Below are positions 60,828 through 64,000 of a stretch of 64,000 bases of DNA, piece by piece (positions within the stretch are counted from its first letter, which is position 1; each line of letters opens with the position of its first letter). This DNA is from Polydactylus sextarius (Eukaryota > Chordata > Actinopteri > Polynemidae): positions 14,604,501 to 14,668,500 of the forward strand of contig CM028918.1 of assembly GCA_016801845.1 (NCBI GenBank), in the 5' to 3' direction. The notes beneath the pieces are model-generated. The model saw only the letters and a list, made by a program, of their open reading frames with translations. It was not told where the DNA came from and searched no databases. Position numbers and translations under genes: made by a program.

Positions 60828-63800
60828 ATGACTTCACACACAAAGAGAAAAGAAGACGAAGATTATCAGTTTCTTGAACACGTTTTGGACAAGTTTTATG
60901 ACTTCGGTAAGTGTATCGTTAGTTAGCCATGTGGCTAGCTTTACTAGCTACTGCTCATTTACTTGAACTGAGTTTAAAATGGGTCTGGTTATAATAAACT
61001 ACTGTTAAATATGTCTTATTTGCGTCACTAAGCTCGTATTTCACTTAGTTTGAACAGCTGTAGTGTTTATCAACCTGTTTGACATTGTTACACCAGTCAT
61101 GACCCCCAGCATGGATCCTGTAACAGCAAATACACATTCAGTAAAAGTAGTCATTTTTTGTCCATCATTGCACAAACGTTGTGTTTATTTATACATAATG
61201 AATATTTAACCTGTTATCAGAATGTTTTTAGTATCTGTGTCAGCCCCACAAATCACATCACCCAGACACTGGTTAATGGTGAATATAGAGATCTGCTGTG
61301 GGTCATAATCCTGTTTTTGTTGGTCTCTTTTCGGTTTAATTTCCTTGATTTTGCTTTTTTTTTTATGTTTCGTAGAAATCATTTTTCTCTCTGTTGTTTC
61401 CTGTGCAACTGAAAACACCTCGTATTTGATTGCTTACATTTTATTTACTATATTAAGTATCAATACAAAGACAAATTTTGATAAGTGTAAGCCAGGCTGT
61501 GATCTGGATTGAACATCATGTTCAGCTGTTACCTCACATTTCCTTCACTTCGCCTGTGAAAAGATATTAAGAGCACAGTTTATTGTGTTAAATAAAAGTT
61601 ACACGGACTTGTTGCAGGTAATGGACCATCGAAAAAAAAGCTCAAGTCTCAGAAGAAGAAAAAACGGAAGCGATGCGAGGAAGAGGAGGAAGAGCAGAGC
61701 ACAGTAAAGAATATTTGTAGTGAAACTTCAGAGGACAGAGCAAAAAATGCTGGTACAGAACATCAGCAACAACCAAAGACTGAGCAAACAGGTAGGCAGC
61801 AACATGAAGTATAACAGCTTTCAATATGTTCCATTGTCCCATCTTCATCGGAACATCTTCTACTACTCATTTGACTCCTTTAACTGGTTAAATGTATCGC
61901 ATCTTACTCAGGTTCAGTCGTGAACCAGGTGGAGGTGGTGATGTTTCAAGACCCAAGAAAGAAACTGAAGACCAAGCAAACACCAGCCACAGAAAAAACA
62001 GCCGTGAGTCAGCATTATTTCAGCTCTGTAGACTGAATTTATAAAATGACAGATGAGGGTAACAAACTTCAACTTGTCACATATTAATTAATAACAAAAA
62101 TATGCATGATGCATTAATGCCGTTTTCTTGTCCCACTTAGTATTTCGTTATCCTTTGTGCTTTATTCAAACTTCACTGCTCACTGATCCTTCTTGCTCCA
62201 CATACTATTTTATGTTATTGTGTTACTATGTATTTGTGTGGTCTGTTGAATGTTGTGCTCATAAATGTAAAAATCCTTCTGCTTTTCATCAGTTCACTGA
62301 TTGTCTCTGTCCACAGAATCAGATGTTTTAAGGATAGGTTCAGTCTTAAAACAATAGATTATATAAACATTTAAACAAGTTGATCTGGTTGTGATCACTC
62401 TTACTATTTACATTAGTTCTTAAGAGGTGATGAGAGCGATGGAGGTCAAAGCCCACAGGTCTCGTTCTTTGACAGTTTATCAAATCAATTGGTGTCACAG
62501 TTTTAATCTTTTCAGTTTGAAATTCACTTTTTGTTTTACTGGACATTGTTTTGTTGAGCTGCAGTGGAGGGACATGAACAACCAGATTTTATACGAACCA
62601 ACCAGATTTGTTCAACTCAGATTGATATTTTAAAGCGTTGACCTTTTTCCGTGCCACTGTGTGACCTCTAGTCGACCGTGTCTGTTTATGTTCTTCTTGT
62701 CACCGTGTCTCATTCATTTCACACTCCATCTCTTCTTGTCTTTGTTGCCTCTGGGATTTGTGCTGCCGTCACTTCAAGGCCCCTCAGACAGCGGAGATGA
62801 AGCCAAGTGACGAATCCGAGGAGCTCAGTTTAGAAAAGGTGATGATCCGAGTTACTGTACATGATTTTTCACTGTTAAGGACAACACGTACATTTGCTAG
62901 ACGGTAAACTTTCAGTTTTGCAGTGTTAGAATTGATTATTTTTCACAACTGAATATGACGTGTTGGACAATAAGTTATTAGAACTACCTTACCCCTTACC
63001 ACTTAATCTCAGTGATATAGTCTTATACTGTATGTTCACATCAGGCTCGTCTGGAGGTCCATCGGTTTGGAATCACTGGCTATAAGAAGGAGCAGCAGCG
63101 TGTTTTTGAGCAGGACAGAGCGGTCATGCTGGGAGCTAGGGTAAGAAACATCTGTATTCTTTAGTATTTTTGTTTTTCTTTGCTTTTCCTCTGTATCAGG
63201 TCCGTCTCTAACACAGCCTCAAACATCTGAGTGACTTCATTATTGTCCCTTAATCAGCCTCCAAAGAAAGAGTATGTCAACTACAAAGTGCTACAGCAGC
63301 AGATCAAAGAAAAGAAGCAGAAAGCAAAGGAGGAGGTTCAGCCGGTAAGACCTGCATCTGCAGTCAGTCTCCTGTAGTCAAGTTTTACACATGAATAAAT
63401 ACACATATGGTTGTAATGTTGAAATGGAAGTGTTGTAGTGTGGAAGATATAGTGCTGTTGTTGTCTGGGTGGGCACAGTGATGATGATGATGATGTAAGA
63501 TGCCAGTTTCATGGAAAATGTTACTGGCAGCAGAGATTATATTTTAAGAGCAAAGATTAACCTCCATTACATTATTTATAAGATAATAATGAAATGGAAA
63601 TTGAACATTTCTGATCCCAACTTCTTTTACCTGTCCTGTAGGACCTGAAGAAAAAGAAGAAGCAGAATAAGCAAAGGTGGGTGAACAGTGTCCTTGACTC
63701 TGGATATACTTGTAGAAAATATCTACTTAAAAAAACCTACAGAACATAACTAACATCCCTCAAGATTTAGTGTAAAAAATCCTGAATGACAGATGTTCAG

Positions 63801-64000
63801 ATGATTCCAGGATCTTTTGTTGAACGTCAGTGGTTGAATTAATTTTTGTCCCTGTGTTGCCATCTCCACCAGGGACAAGAATAAGACGTCATCTGGCTCT
63901 GGATCAGCCCCCTTAGGGCAAGTGGGACGCTTCAAGAACGGCATGTTGATCCTGAGCTCCAAGGAGATCCAGAAAATCAAAGGCAACAAGGGAAGAAAAT
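60828..64000 (+). CDS. C1orf131: C1orf131 homologue (DUF4602 family), nearly complete, cut by window end
   Basis: Lys/Glu-rich nuclear protein; human C1orf131 has been placed in the small-subunit processome, so a role in 40S ribosome assembly is likely (family knowledge). Exons: 60828-60906, 61618-61791, 61912-62003, 62779-62838, 63045-63140, 63258-63344, 63642-63676, 63873-64000 (open). All junctions are GT-AG and phases agree; 250 codons are in the window (human protein about 293 residues). The N-terminus FLEHVLDKFYDFG is the human EEVLLKLYDFG region. Then come basic KKKKRKR and acidic EEEEEE stretches, then the conserved core LEVHRFGITGYKKEQQRVFE, MLGARPPKKEYVNYKVLQ and QVGRFKNGMLILS. The window stops at GKKGRK-like codons near the expected end, and the last base (t) could begin the stop codon. 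The ATG at 60828 fits because it begins directly before the conserved N-terminal segment. Confidence 0.93.

Overview
The window is vertebrate, almost certainly from a spiny-rayed (acanthomorph) teleost fish. Evidence: small exons with GT-AG introns, an AT-rich background with very many (CA)n/(GT)n microsatellites, typical fish SINE, MITE and Tc1 relics, and three recognisable vertebrate genes. There are no bacterial-type operons, CRISPR arrays or phage. Gene calls rest on reading translated exons against remembered vertebrate protein families, with reading phase checked across every splice junction. No database search was run.

Layout: (1) 1-14590, + strand: the 3' end of an exostosin gene (ext1 family), with the last three coding exons at 5994-6154, 7100-7271 and 13693-13878 and a 3' UTR to about 14590. 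The intron 7272-13692 carries a three-layer transposon stack (a LINE inside an inverted-repeat DNA element inside a Tc1-like transposase relic), a 125-bp MITE, and an unexplained 400-bp open frame followed by a poly(A) signal. (2) 14590-51670: about 37 kb with no protein-coding gene that I can support. It holds microsatellites, two tRNA-derived SINEs, several dispersed fish repeats, a hAT-like MITE with a perfect 8-bp target duplication, and a decayed 28S rRNA fragment lying between 20-bp inverted repeats. (3) 51670-60516, - strand: a complete gnpat (peroxisomal dihydroxyacetone-phosphate acyltransferase) in 17 coding exons, predicted 674 residues, ending in the peroxisomal signal Ala-Arg-Leu. 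(4) 60828-64000, + strand: the C1orf131 homologue, eight coding exons, cut by the window end just before its expected stop.

How the genes relate: gnpat and C1orf131 are head-to-head, with start codons 311 bp apart, and probably share a bidirectional housekeeping promoter; the same pairing exists in human 1q42. ext1 and gnpat converge on the 37-kb gene-poor interval. The three genes do different jobs: heparan-sulphate polymerisation in the Golgi (ext1), the first step of ether-lipid/plasmalogen synthesis in peroxisomes (gnpat), and probably small-subunit ribosome biogenesis in the nucleolus (C1orf131). I found no convincing undescribed multi-gene system. The most notable items are the nested transposon stack, the 28S-containing inverted-repeat module, the orphan frame in the ext1 intron, and the gnpat terminal-exon arrangement in which intron retention would remove the peroxisomal signal.
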